Source of the DNA: Kineosporia babensis
GTDB taxonomy: Bacteria > Actinomycetota > Actinomycetes > Actinomycetales > Kineosporiaceae
DNA length: 64,000 nucleotides
NCBI RefSeq assembly: GCF_021129305.1
Contig: NZ_JAJOMB010000008.1
Span: forward strand, 1-64,000
Direction: 5' to 3'
Part shown: positions 16,011 through 23,958 of the stretch, piece by piece
Layout: each line of letters starts with the position of its first letter
How positions within the stretch are numbered: the first letter of the stretch is position 1
The notes under the pieces: model-generated
What the model was told of the DNA's origin: nothing
Databases searched by the model: none
What the model saw: only the letters and a program-made list of their open reading frames with translations
Translations under genes and position numbers: made by a program

Positions 16011-17381
16011 TCAGACCAGCACTTCGAGAATGAGGTCACGTACTGCCGTGGCCTCGAATGTGGCTGCTGCGAAGGCTGAGTCGGAACAGAGCAGAACCGG
16101 TCCGTCTTTCGGGTCGGCGGCCCGACGGCCGTGGCTGCCGCGCACCGGCGAAGGATCCAAAGGCACTACCTTCATCGCGTATCGGAGGCCGGAGAACTTC
16201 TTCGCCAGGGTGAGGGCGGCTCGGGCTTTGACGAATCGGTCCTGGGGGTCCATGAAGAGTTCGGCCGGGTCGTAGCCCGGCTTGCGGTGAATTTCCACCC
16301 CTTTGGCGAAGTCCGGCGCCCGGTGGTCGTCCAGCCAGTAGTAATAGGTGAACCAGGAACTGGGTTTGGCCACGGCCACCAGTTCGCCGCTGCGCGGGTG
16401 GTCGAGGCCGAATTCCTTCTTTCCCTCGGCATCGAGCACGAAATCCACGCCGGGCAGTGCGCTCAGCAGTCTGCGGATCCGGCGGACGTCCTTGGGATTC
16501 TTCACGTAGACGTGCGCCAGTTGATGATCCGCCACGGCGAAGGCCCGCGAGACCCAGGGGTCCAGGTACTCCATCCCAGCCTGGGTGTAGACCTCCAGCC
16601 ATCCTTCCCGGCGCAGCAGCCGGTTGATATCCACAGGGTTGTCCACAGCTGTGAGTCCATACTCGGACAGCACCACCACGGTGTAATCGTTGCGGCGCGC
16701 ATAGTCGATCAGGTCGCCGGCCACCGCGTCGATCTCCTGGGCCGCGGCAACCGCCTCGGGGCCCTCCGGGCCGAAACGCTGCAGGTCGTAGTCGAGGTGC
16801 GGCAGATAGCAGAGCGCCAAGTCCGGTCGGTGGTCCTCGATCAGCTCGCGAGTGGCCTTGGCGATCCAGGTTGAACTGCTGATGGACGCGGTTGGTCCCC
16901 AATACGTGAACAAGGGGAAAGTGCCGAGCCGGTTGGTCAGTTCGTCGCGCAGTGCCGCGGGGCGGGTGTAGCAGTCGGCATCCTTCTTGCCGTCCGCGTG
17001 GTAGATCGGCCGGGGCGTGACCGTCCAGTCGGTGGTTGCGCCCATGGCATACCACCAGCAGACGTTTGCCGCGGTCAGTTTGGGACGGTGCTGCCGGGCG
17101 GTCTCCCAGACCTTCTCGGCCTCGATCAGCTGGTTGTGCTGGCGCCAGAGATAGACCTCGCCCTGGTCGCGGAAATACCAGCCGTTGCCGACGATTCCGT
17201 GGTCGGTGGGAAGTTTTCCGGTGAGATAGGTGGCCTGGACGCTGCAGGTCACCGCGGGAAGGATGCTGCCGATTCCGGCGGTGAAGCCTTCTTTTCCGAC
17301 GGCGGCCACTCGGGGCATGTGCTCGAGCAGACGTGGGGTGAGGCCGACGATGTTGATCACCAGGACCGGGCTCTTCGTCAT
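16011..17381 (-). CDS. eboF: EboF-like alkaline-phosphatase/nucleotide-pyrophosphatase family protein
   Basis: 456 residues; the start ATG overlaps the stop of the upstream gene by 4 bp, while the longer frame upstream lies inside that gene. Motifs are those of type I phosphodiesterases: VLVINIVGLTPRLL (the usual first-metal Asp position reads N), the nucleophile region PAVTCSVQATYLTGKLPTDHGIVGNG (Thr19-x in the TCSVQAT motif), LCYLPHLDYDLQRFG with metal ligands D and H, and VVLSEYGLTAV. It is the last gene of the ebo-type operon. Ebo proteins are thought to move or process a secondary metabolite precursor across the membrane; the exact substrate is unknown. Confidence 0.8.
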   Translation of the reverse strand: MTKSPVLVINIVGLTPRLLEHMPRVAAVGKEGFTAGIGSILPAVTCSVQATYLTGKLPTDHGIVGNGWYFRDQGEVYLWRQHNQLIEAEKVWETARQHRPKLTAANVCWWYAMGATTDWTVTPRPIYHADGKKDADCYTRPAALRDELTNRLGTFPLFTYWGPTASISSSTWIAKATRELIEDHRPDLALCYLPHLDYDLQRFGPEGPEAVAAAQEIDAVAGDLIDYARRNDYTVVVLSEYGLTAVDNPVDINRLLRREGWLEVYTQAGMEYLDPWVSRAFAVADHQLAHVYVKNPKDVRRIRRLLSALPGVDFVLDAEGKKEFGLDHPRSGELVAVAKPSSWFTYYYWLDDHRAPDFAKGVEIHRKPGYDPAELFMDPQDRFVKARAALTLAKKFSGLRYAMKVVPLDPSPVRGSHGRRAADPKDGPVLLCSDSAFAAATFEATAVRDLILEVLV

Positions 17382-18508
17382 CGGATCGGTTCCAGTCCTA
17401 GTTCGGTGAGGCGGTCGGCGGTCCAGTTCAGTTCCCCGGCTATGCCTTTGATCAGTTCCTGGCTCGATCGGGGACGATGGGCGCCCGGAAGCACGGACCA
17501 GGTGTAGGTCTCGACATCCAGATGGTGAGTCTTCGCTGTCTGCCCGCCGACCAGAGCCTGCAACGTGTTGCGCAGTTCGGACTGCGTGGTGCGCTCGGTC
17601 TGGTCGAGCGGCAGGTGGTAGTGCACCCGCCATTCCTGCTCCGGATCGAAAGTCTGCCCGGTCTGCTCGGTGAGGTCGTCCTCGCCGTAGCCGTCGCGCT
17701 GGCGGATCTGATGCATGAACCGGGGCTCCGCGAACTCCGACAGCCATTTCCGATCGGGCTCATCGACGCGCAGAGCATTCGACACCTGAGCCTTGTACAC
17801 CCGGACGTTCTCGGTCTCGCAGAGATCCAGCACCGACTCGTCCTCGAACTGAGTGGCCAGGTGCGCCGCGTCCAGACACATCCCGATCCACCCCGGAACC
17901 CCGAGCCGAGAAACCGAACGCACACCAGCGTCCATTGTTTCAACCACACAGCCGGGTTCGGGCTCTACGGCCAGCCGCACCGGACGCCCCCATTCTTCGG
18001 CCAGGGCCTGTAGTTCGGTGGCTACGTGAAACATCGCCGCGTCGGCCGAGGCGGTGCCTTCCGGGAACCGGGTGCGCCAGCCGAACGGAAGGGTGGAAAT
18101 GCTGCCTTCCGCGGCGTCCTCGGGGAGTAGCTGATGCAGGACCACAGCCAGGTCCAGGGTGTAGTCCAGGCGCGCTCGCTCCAGCCAGTCCGGCCGATAG
18201 ACCGCGCCTTTCACCACCTCGGCCTGGAACGCCTGGTACGGGAAGCCGTTCAGTGTGACGACTTCCAGCTGTTCGACTTCGAGTGTTCGCCTGAGCATAC
18301 TGACGGCCTTGGGGTCAGCGGCCAGATGCCTGGCTGCGGGGGCGGGCAGCCAGAGCCCGACACCGAGTACCGGCCAGCCCAGAAGGCGCCGCACCGGACC
18401 GGCGTAGTTGTGCAGTTGGGCAATGATGCCCTCGAGGTCTTCGGCGGGATGCATGTTGGTGCAGTAGGACAGGTGCACCAGGCTGTTGTCGCGGTGCCGG
18501 AAGCGCAT
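17378..18508 (-). CDS. eboE: Metabolite traffic protein EboE (xylose-isomerase-like TIM barrel)
   Basis: 376 residues. The conserved EboE features are HLSYCTNMHPAEDLEGI at the N-terminus, VVTLNGFPYQAFQAEVVK, LAVEPEPGCVVET, and GMCLDAAHLATQFED, in which E, D and H would be the metal ligands of the AP-endonuclease-2/xylose-isomerase barrel. The C-terminal HYHLPLD and THHLDVETYTW complete the set. In cyanobacteria the ebo operon is needed for normal scytonemin export and localisation; elsewhere the product is unknown. It overlaps its neighbours by 1 bp (upstream) and 4 bp (downstream), so the genes are translated together. Confidence 0.88.
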   Translation of the reverse strand: MRFRHRDNSLVHLSYCTNMHPAEDLEGIIAQLHNYAGPVRRLLGWPVLGVGLWLPAPAARHLAADPKAVSMLRRTLEVEQLEVVTLNGFPYQAFQAEVVKGAVYRPDWLERARLDYTLDLAVVLHQLLPEDAAEGSISTLPFGWRTRFPEGTASADAAMFHVATELQALAEEWGRPVRLAVEPEPGCVVETMDAGVRSVSRLGVPGWIGMCLDAAHLATQFEDESVLDLCETENVRVYKAQVSNALRVDEPDRKWLSEFAEPRFMHQIRQRDGYGEDDLTEQTGQTFDPEQEWRVHYHLPLDQTERTTQSELRNTLQALVGGQTAKTHHLDVETYTWSVLPGAHRPRSSQELIKGIAGELNWTADRLTELGLEPIR

Positions 18509-19359
18509 CAGCGCTCACCCCGCAGGATGGAATTGCCCTGCGAAAGTTCGCTGTTCTTGGTCGCGTCGAGTTCCAGCCGGCCGCTCTGGGCGAAGAAGGT
18601 GACCGGGTTGTCCCAGATCAGTTTCTCTACTTCCGGCTGGGGAATCTGCGCGGCCAGCATGGCTTCGGCGGTCTTGGCCACCTTCAGCGGATCACTGCGG
18701 CCCCAGTCGGCCGCCGAATTCACGATGACCTTCTCGGTGCCGAGTTCCTGGGCGATCAGGACCATCCGGCGTTCGTCGACCTTGGTGTCCGGGTAGATCG
18801 AGAAACCCGCCCAGACTCCCTGGTCCAGAACCAGCTTGGCGGTGAGTTCGTTGTTGTGGTCGATCAGTACCCGTTCTGGTGCCAGGCCGGATTCCCGCAC
18901 CACGTCCAGGGTTCTTCTCGTGCCGGCCAGCTTGTCCCGGTGTGGGGTGTGGACCAGCACGGGCAGGTCGAACTCGATCGCCAGGGCTAGGTGCTCGGCC
19001 AGCAGTTCGTCCTCGGCCGGAGTGATCGAGTCGTATCCGGTTTCACCCACCCCGACCACCCCGTCCTTCGCCAGGTATCGAGGAAGGAGCGCCATGACAT
19101 CGGCGCGGAAGTACGGATCGTTGGCTTCCTTGGGGTTGAGCGCGATGGTGCAGTGATGGGCGATGCCGAATTGCGCCGCCCGGTAACGTTCCCAGCCGAC
19201 CAAGGCGTTGAAGTAGTCCACGAAGGAGCCGGCGCTGGATCGGGGTTGGCCCAGCCAGAAGGCCGGTTCGACCAGGGCCTGGACTCCGGCGGCGGCCATG
19301 GCTTCGTAGTCGTCGGTGGTGCGCGAGGTCATGTGGATGTGCGGCTCGAAGATGCGCAT
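18508..19359 (-). CDS. eboB: TatD-like metal-dependent hydrolase (EboB)
   Basis: 283 residues. Metal-binding motifs of the TatD TIM barrel are present: EPHIHMTSR (H-x-H, residues 7 and 9), GVGETGYDS (Glu), LPVLVHTPH (His), VLIDHNNE (His) and NSAADWGRS (Asp). It should be a Mg2+/Zn2+-dependent phosphoesterase or hydrolase in the cytoplasm. It follows EboA after 6 bp and shares its last base pair region with the start of eboE. The TatD family includes nucleases, but within ebo clusters it is expected to act on the small-molecule substrate. Confidence 0.85.
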   Translation of the reverse strand: MRIFEPHIHMTSRTTDDYEAMAAAGVQALVEPAFWLGQPRSSAGSFVDYFNALVGWERYRAAQFGIAHHCTIALNPKEANDPYFRADVMALLPRYLAKDGVVGVGETGYDSITPAEDELLAEHLALAIEFDLPVLVHTPHRDKLAGTRRTLDVVRESGLAPERVLIDHNNELTAKLVLDQGVWAGFSIYPDTKVDERRMVLIAQELGTEKVIVNSAADWGRSDPLKVAKTAEAMLAAQIPQPEVEKLIWDNPVTFFAQSGRLELDATKNSELSQGNSILRGER

Positions 19360-19365
19360 GGCTTT

Positions 19366-19974
19366 TCAGACCTTTCCGCGCTGGTTCAGTGCTTGGGCGG
19401 CCGCTTTCCGTCGTTCGGGATCGGCCGAGGCGAGCTGTTCCTCGATCTGGTTCAACACTTCGGCGGGCGGGTGCTGATCGATGATCGGCCACACGTCGGG
19501 CGAGACGTCCCGGCCGGCGCAGACTCGTTCCAGCACGAAATTGGCTGCCATTTCTGCGGTCCGGGCGGTTGATCGCCCGGTGATCGCGGGGACCCGATCG
19601 AGCGGGATCCCCATGAAGAGGCATTTCATCAACAGCTGATCGGCTTCCTCGTCGCTCAGGTTCTGAACGATGCCGGGCGCGGCCGAGGCGGTGACCAGCC
19701 GGGGGTCGTTGCTGCGGAAGGCGTCGCGGGCCAGATCGAGCAACTGGTCCTTGGTGTTGCGTTCGGCGATGGCCAGGATGACCGCGCGCTTCTCGTTGAC
19801 GTCGCCGTACCGGTAGAGGTCCGGAATCTCCTCTTGGTCGGGCAACTCGGCCAGCATCTTGATCCGCGCGGCTTCATGTTCCGGGCCGGCCTTGCGGGTG
19901 GCCATCGGGAAGAGCTTGCGGATGCTGGTGGGATCTTCCTGAATCTGCTGCAGGGCATTGTCCAGCCAGGTCAT
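19366..19974 (-). CDS. eboA: EboA-domain protein
   Basis: 202 residues, almost entirely helical with no membrane span or signal peptide. It has the EboA look: an N-terminal WLDNALQQI helix, ARIKMLAELPDQEEI, a VNEKRAVILAIAE helix, the DPRLVTASAAPGIVQNLSDEEADQLLMKCLFMGIPLDRV core and a Glu/Ala-rich C-terminal helix. The biochemical role of EboA is unknown in any organism. Overlap with the upstream isomerase is 4 bp. Confidence 0.82.
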   Translation of the reverse strand: MTWLDNALQQIQEDPTSIRKLFPMATRKAGPEHEAARIKMLAELPDQEEIPDLYRYGDVNEKRAVILAIAERNTKDQLLDLARDAFRSNDPRLVTASAAPGIVQNLSDEEADQLLMKCLFMGIPLDRVPAITGRSTARTAEMAANFVLERVCAGRDVSPDVWPIIDQHPPAEVLNQIEEQLASADPERRKAAAQALNQRGKV

Positions 19975-20807
19975 GCCGTTCCCTCCGCTGCTCTGAGGAA
20001 CTGGATGGATCGGGGGACGGTGGTGTGCGCCATATGTGAGTGCCGGGAAAGTTCGACCGCCACCAGGCCTTCGAAGTTCTCCAGCGCGGCGAGGGCGGGC
20101 GGGAAGTCGACGTCACCTTCGCCGAAGTCCAGATGCTCGTGCACCCCGCGGGGCATGTCGTCGATCTGCACGTAGAACAGGTGTTCGCGCACGCTGTCGA
20201 TGGTCTCGGGGATGCTGAGTGGTTCGGTGACCAGGCAGTGCCCGATGTCCAGGGTGAGGCCGAACAGCTCGTGCTGCAGCTGGTTCCGGAGCTTCCGCCA
20301 GTCCTGGACCGATGCCACGAGCATGCCCGGCTCCGGTTCGAACGCCAGCCGCACGTTGAGGTCTTCGGCGGTCTTGAGCACCGCTTCGCAGCCCTCGAGC
20401 AGCCTTTGCTGGGCCTGCTCCGGGCTGACCTCGGGCTTGCGTACCCCGGCCCAGAACGACACCGCCTCGGCCCCCAGATCTGCGGCGGCCTGAACGGCGA
20501 TCTGCAGGAACTCGATCCTGCGCTCCCGGCCCTGCTCGCTGAGCAACGTTGGCTCGTGCTTGTGGCGTGGGTCCATCACGAACCGGGCGCCGGTCTCCAC
20601 CACCACCGCCAACCGCAGATCGCGAAGTTTGTCGGCGGTCGCAGCTACTCTTCGAGACAGATCAGGAGCGAAAGGATCCAGGTGATGATGATCCAAACTC
20701 AGCCCCACGCCGCTGTATCCGTGGTCCGCGAGCATCTGCAGCGCATCGGCCAGGCGGTGGTCCCCCAGCCCATTCGTCACATACGCGTACCGCAACCCCG
20801 GCGCCAT
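19971..20807 (-). CDS. Sugar phosphate isomerase/epimerase family protein (second TIM barrel)
   Basis: 278 residues with the AP-endonuclease-2 barrel pattern: YVTNGLGDHRLADAL, GVGLSLDHHHLD, VSFWAGV, LAFEPEPGMLVAS, FGLTLDIGHCLVTEPLS and FYVQIDDM, with E, D/H and H at the usual metal positions. It is distinct from EboE but of the same superfamily, so the operon encodes two such enzymes, typical of actinobacterial ebo clusters. It probably interconverts a sugar-phosphate or inositol-derived ketose. It starts 1 bp from the prenyltransferase stop. Confidence 0.78.
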   Translation of the reverse strand: MAPGLRYAYVTNGLGDHRLADALQMLADHGYSGVGLSLDHHHLDPFAPDLSRRVAATADKLRDLRLAVVVETGARFVMDPRHKHEPTLLSEQGRERRIEFLQIAVQAAADLGAEAVSFWAGVRKPEVSPEQAQQRLLEGCEAVLKTAEDLNVRLAFEPEPGMLVASVQDWRKLRNQLQHELFGLTLDIGHCLVTEPLSIPETIDSVREHLFYVQIDDMPRGVHEHLDFGEGDVDFPPALAALENFEGLVAVELSRHSHMAHTTVPRSIQFLRAAEGTA

Positions 20808-20808
20808 C

Positions 20809-22359
20809 TCAGGTCACCCACCGGCGCCGGGCCAGCATCCGGCCCGCACGCCACAGGCCCAGCAAGGCCACGCTGGTGCCGGGCCTTCCGGCCGCCGCCG
20901 TCAGTGCACTCTGCAGCGGAATCATCCCCATCACACCGGTTCCGACCACCCGCTGCACCTTCTCCGGCGACGGGTCCTTGACCGCGGCCAGCGAGGCCCG
21001 GATCGAGGGAACGGCGTAAAGGCCCGCCGCTGCAGCCGTCAGCACCAGCGACGCACGCTGCTGCCACAGCGAACCAGCCCCGACCGCAGGCTGTTCTGTA
21101 CTTGACTGGTTTGCCGCGGCGGCCAGCGTTCCCACCGCGATCGCTGCGGTAGCGGCGGCCGAGGTCCGGCCCAAGCTCTCGTCTGCGCCGTTGACCTCGT
21201 CGCGGCTGACCCGCGTGATCATGTACGTGTGAGCGGCCACCAGTCCGGCCGGCCCGAGCGCTGCCCGGAAGCTGCTGCTACCCCGCTGTACATCGAGGAA
21301 CCGGCAGGTTGCCATCACCAGTGGACCGGCTGGAGTGTCCTTGGCCGCGAAGTCGTACGTGAGGACTGCGGCTCCGGTGGCCAGCGAGTAGAAGAGGCCA
21401 CGCCGTCCGGAACCGGCCCAGGCCACCAAAGCGTCGGCTGCGAGCAGGGAAACACCGACGGCCAAGGCCTGGTGTGGCGTGATGCGGCCGGAGGGAATGG
21501 GGCGGGTGGGGCGTTCAAGGGCATCCACGTGGCGATCGGCGTAGTCGTTCAGAGCCATCCCGGCCATGTAGGCGAGGGCCGACGAGAGGACAGCCGCGCT
21601 GGCCTCACGGAGGCCGTGGTTCCCTTGGAAGCCATGGCTCCCTTGGAAGCCGTGGCTCCCTTGAAAGCCGTCCTTCTCTCGGAGGCCGTGGTTCCCTTGA
21701 AAGCCGTCGTTCTCTCGAAGGCCGTCGTTCTCTCGAAGACCGTCGCTCCCTCGGAGGCCGCCGCTCCCTCGGAGGCCGCCGCTCCCTTGGAAGCCGTCGC
21801 TCCCTTCGAAGCCGTCGCTCCCTTGAAGGCCGTCGCTCCCCTGGAGGCCGTCGCTCTTTCGAAGGCCAGGGTGCTTTTGGGGGCCGGGGTTCGTTCGGAG
21901 GCTGTGGTGCTTGAGGGCGAATGTGTGCTGCTGGGGATCGTCGCCCCCAGACTCAGCCCACCGCCGAACGGCAGACCGCTTGGCTTGCGCTGACGCCGGA
22001 ACGAGCGGGACGGGCGGGAGCAGGCCAGGGCGCAGCGTCTCGCTGTGACGGTGGTCGAAGACCAGGCGTTCCTCGGGGGTGTACTCGTCAATCATGGCGG
22101 TAGCGAGGTGTCTGGGCGTGGCCGGTGGGCCCCCTTGCAATGGTTCTGCATGGGGCCACGCCAGACGCGTCCAGATGGCGTCCCGGGCGACCCGCAGTAG
22201 CCAGGGACCCGCAGCACCGGACCTCGGTGCGGATCCTCCGCCCGGATCGCGGGTGAGGGCGTGCCTCCGGGCTGCGGAACTTGCCGCAGCTCCGAGCAGC
22301 GGGTCTCCCGGGGCACTGAGTACGGCGGGTAGCCGCACCAGATCGGCGAAAGCGTTCAC
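20809..22359 (-). CDS. eboC: UbiA-type prenyltransferase (EboC/SCO3242 family) with a large repeat insertion
   Basis: 516 residues, about 200 more than is usual. The GTG start overlaps the preceding gene's stop (GTGA). Residues 1-41 match the normal N-terminus (DLVRLPAVLSAPGDPLLGAA). Residues 253-516 match the rest: MAGMALNDYADRHVD (N-D-x-x-D, Mg-diphosphate motif 1, ~271-279), YDFAAKDTPAG (second region), and several membrane helices. Between them lies an insertion of about 210 residues, hydrophilic then made of 14 hexapeptides (169-252, see repeat). It should transfer a prenyl group to a ring substrate in the membrane. The insertion is in frame, in the loop after the first helix, so activity is possible. 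Confidence 0.82.
   Translation of the reverse strand: MNAFADLVRLPAVLSAPGDPLLGAAASSAARRHALTRDPGGGSAPRSGAAGPWLLRVARDAIWTRLAWPHAEPLQGGPPATPRHLATAMIDEYTPEERLVFDHRHSETLRPGLLPPVPLVPASAQAKRSAVRRWAESGGDDPQQHTFALKHHSLRTNPGPQKHPGLRKSDGLQGSDGLQGSDGFEGSDGFQGSGGLRGSGGLRGSDGLRENDGLRENDGFQGNHGLREKDGFQGSHGFQGSHGFQGNHGLREASAAVLSSALAYMAGMALNDYADRHVDALERPTRPIPSGRITPHQALAVGVSLLAADALVAWAGSGRRGLFYSLATGAAVLTYDFAAKDTPAGPLVMATCRFLDVQRGSSSFRAALGPAGLVAAHTYMITRVSRDEVNGADESLGRTSAAATAAIAVGTLAAAANQSSTEQPAVGAGSLWQQRASLVLTAAAAGLYAVPSIRASLAAVKDPSPEKVQRVVGTGVMGMIPLQSALTAAAGRPGTSVALLGLWRAGRMLARRRWVT
21604..21855. repeat. 18-bp tandem repeat, 14 units, inside eboC
   Basis: Fourteen 18-bp units encode hexapeptides of the form (S/N/K)-(D/H/G)-G-(F/L)-(Q/R/E)-(G/E) on the minus strand. 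Units are near-identical, with the greatest variation at positions 1, 2 and 5, and the frame is kept. Two weaker units precede it. It looks like a coding minisatellite whose copy number may vary. Confidence 0.9.
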
Positions 22360-23618
22360 GCGGGCTCCTGTGAGGGATGCCCACTCACCTGGCTCGCTGC
22401 AGGGCGCATCTTTCGGCCGGGCCAGCCGACGTGGCCTCTGGTCTGGGCCGAGTGCTCCACGGTAGTCCCGCGGTCGGGTTCTGGATTCAGGTTCTGAGCC
22501 CAGCTGACCAGCTGGCGGAACTGGTGGTCGAGGCGATGCTCGGAGTTTTCCAGGGGGTCCTTGAAGAAGAAGGCCAGCTCTTTCAGGGCGCCGGTCCGGC
22601 CACGACGGTGGGCCAGGGCGGTGAAACGGGCCAGGTCGATGATCAGCGGTGCGGCCAGGGTGGAGTCACAGCCTTGCCAGGTGATCTGCATGGTCATCCG
22701 GGTGCCGAGGAAGCCGGTGAAACGTACTTGGTTCCAGGCGGTCTTCCATTCGCCCATGTCCTCGACGTAGTCGATGTGGACCGGCGCGGCGACGTCTTCA
22801 CCGAAGGTCTCGTGCACCGAGCGGGCCTTGGACGCCAGCTTGGCCTCGGCGCGGGAGGGGTCGGCGAGGGCCCGGCCGTCGCCGCCGCCCAGCAGGTTCA
22901 GGCCGGACCAAGAGCTCACGCGCAGGTTGCGGCTGCCGAACATCGAGGCCAGGGCGGTCTTGACCAGAGTTTCGCCGGTCTTGCCGTCTCGGCCGGCGTA
23001 GACGGTCCGGCGGGCCCGGGCCAGTTCGTCGAGGGCGGGGATGGCGGCGCCCATGGAGGGGGTGAAGTCGATGAACGGTAGGCCAGCGTCCAGGGCGGCG
23101 TAGGCGTAGAGGGCACTGGCGGGTAGGGGGTCTTGGCCGGCGGTGAGGGCCTCGTCCAGGGCAGACAGTGACTCATGGACCGCAAGCACGGGTGAAATCG
23201 GCTCTGTGGAGGCAATGTTCACCACCACTACCGTCTCCAGGCCGTGCTGGTAGCTGAACGAGCGTAGGTCACGCTGGATCTGCTCGATGGCCGCGCGACC
23301 GCCGCCTTGTACGCCTGGGCACACACGGGCGTCCGTTGCTTCGAGTTCTGGGCGGACCAGACTCAGGGCGAAGGCGGGCAGCACGCCGGCTTGGACCAGT
23401 TCTTCGGCCCGGCCCTTGAGCGGGAGTTCGGCCAGGTCGTGCCCGCCGATCACGAAGTCGCGGGGTGAGGGCAGGCCGATGCCCTCGAATTCGGCCAGTT
23501 CGCTGACCATTCCCGTGGTCGCGAGGTCGCTCGCCTCCGCCGAGAGCAGGGCAAGCCCTGCGGTCACGGTGGTCCCGATGGAACCCCTGGCACCGATCAG
23601 CCACAGCCCGACGGTCAT
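22356..23618 (-). CDS. Inositol-3-phosphate-synthase-like enzyme of the ebo operon
   Basis: 420 residues. The ATG at 23618 follows a GGGGAGGTG site, so the 11-residue upstream extension is dropped. The N-terminal WLIGARGSIGTTVTAG is the NAD+-binding glycine motif; further blocks are VVVVNIASTE, DFTPSMGAAIPALDELA, YAGRDGKTGETLVKTALA and VRFTGFLGTRMTMQITWQGCDSTLAAPLIIDLARF, all as in myo-inositol-1-phosphate synthase. The last ~45 residues are low-complexity. It should cyclise a hexose 6-phosphate, or a related ketose phosphate. It heads the operon; in cyanobacterial ebo operons this place is taken by a dehydroquinate-synthase-like cyclase, EboD. Confidence 0.85.
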   Translation of the reverse strand: MTVGLWLIGARGSIGTTVTAGLALLSAEASDLATTGMVSELAEFEGIGLPSPRDFVIGGHDLAELPLKGRAEELVQAGVLPAFALSLVRPELEATDARVCPGVQGGGRAAIEQIQRDLRSFSYQHGLETVVVVNIASTEPISPVLAVHESLSALDEALTAGQDPLPASALYAYAALDAGLPFIDFTPSMGAAIPALDELARARRTVYAGRDGKTGETLVKTALASMFGSRNLRVSSWSGLNLLGGGDGRALADPSRAEAKLASKARSVHETFGEDVAAPVHIDYVEDMGEWKTAWNQVRFTGFLGTRMTMQITWQGCDSTLAAPLIIDLARFTALAHRRGRTGALKELAFFFKDPLENSEHRLDHQFRQLVSWAQNLNPEPDRGTTVEHSAQTRGHVGWPGRKMRPAASQVSGHPSQEPA

Positions 23619-23697
23619 TGTCGGCACCTCCCCGGCACAGCACCGGGTCACCTGCGACGCCGATGTCCGGTCAAAAAGGTAACAAGCGGGACGTACG

Positions 23698-23717
23698 GTG
23701 ACAACACTTCATGTCAC
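23698..23717. promoter_or_regulatory. Inverted repeat upstream of the ebo operon
   Basis: GTGACA-N8-TGTCAC, perfect 6-bp arms, about 80 bp upstream of the first gene. Position and symmetry suit an operator. No obvious -35/-10 pair was assigned. Confidence 0.4.
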
Positions 23718-23806
23718 AGAATCACAGCAGCGGGTAATTCTTTGTGCAGTTCCTGATCAAAGATGCGCAGTCTGAGGCCGAAGGGGCGAGGGGTTAGCGG
23801 TTGCGC

Positions 23807-23918
23807 GGTTCTGGCGGGCCGGGGTGGTTCTGGCGGGCCGGGGTGGTTCTGGCGGGCCGGGGTGGTTCTGGCGGGCCGGGGTGGTTCTGGCGGGCCGGGG
23901 TGGTTCTGGCGGGCCGGG
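23807..23918. repeat. 19-bp minisatellite, about six copies
   Basis: Identical tandem copies of a 19-bp unit (GGTTCTGGCGGGCCGGGGT) start at 23807, 23826, 23845, 23864, 23883 and 23902 (last unit short by 2 bp). It lies between the acetoacetyl-CoA synthetase stop (23959) and the ebo operon. No protein function was assigned: a minus-strand open frame across it is an artefact of the repeat. The remainder of 23619-23958 holds the inverted repeat and no other gene. Confidence 0.95.
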
Positions 23919-23958
23919 CCAGCGTAGCTCCAGCCCGCCTCACCTAGGTCGGGCGCGG

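Noticed and set aside
16011-17747. Longer 578-residue reading of the EboF gene
   Set aside because: The first ~122 residues lie inside eboE in another frame; the ATGA-coupled start at 17381 gives the normal family length.
20040-20981. 313-residue plus-strand frame opposite the isomerase
   Set aside because: Shadow of the minus-strand ebo operon, with no start signal or motif.
23807-23918. CRISPR array
   Set aside because: Units are 19 bp and directly adjacent without spacers, so this is a minisatellite.
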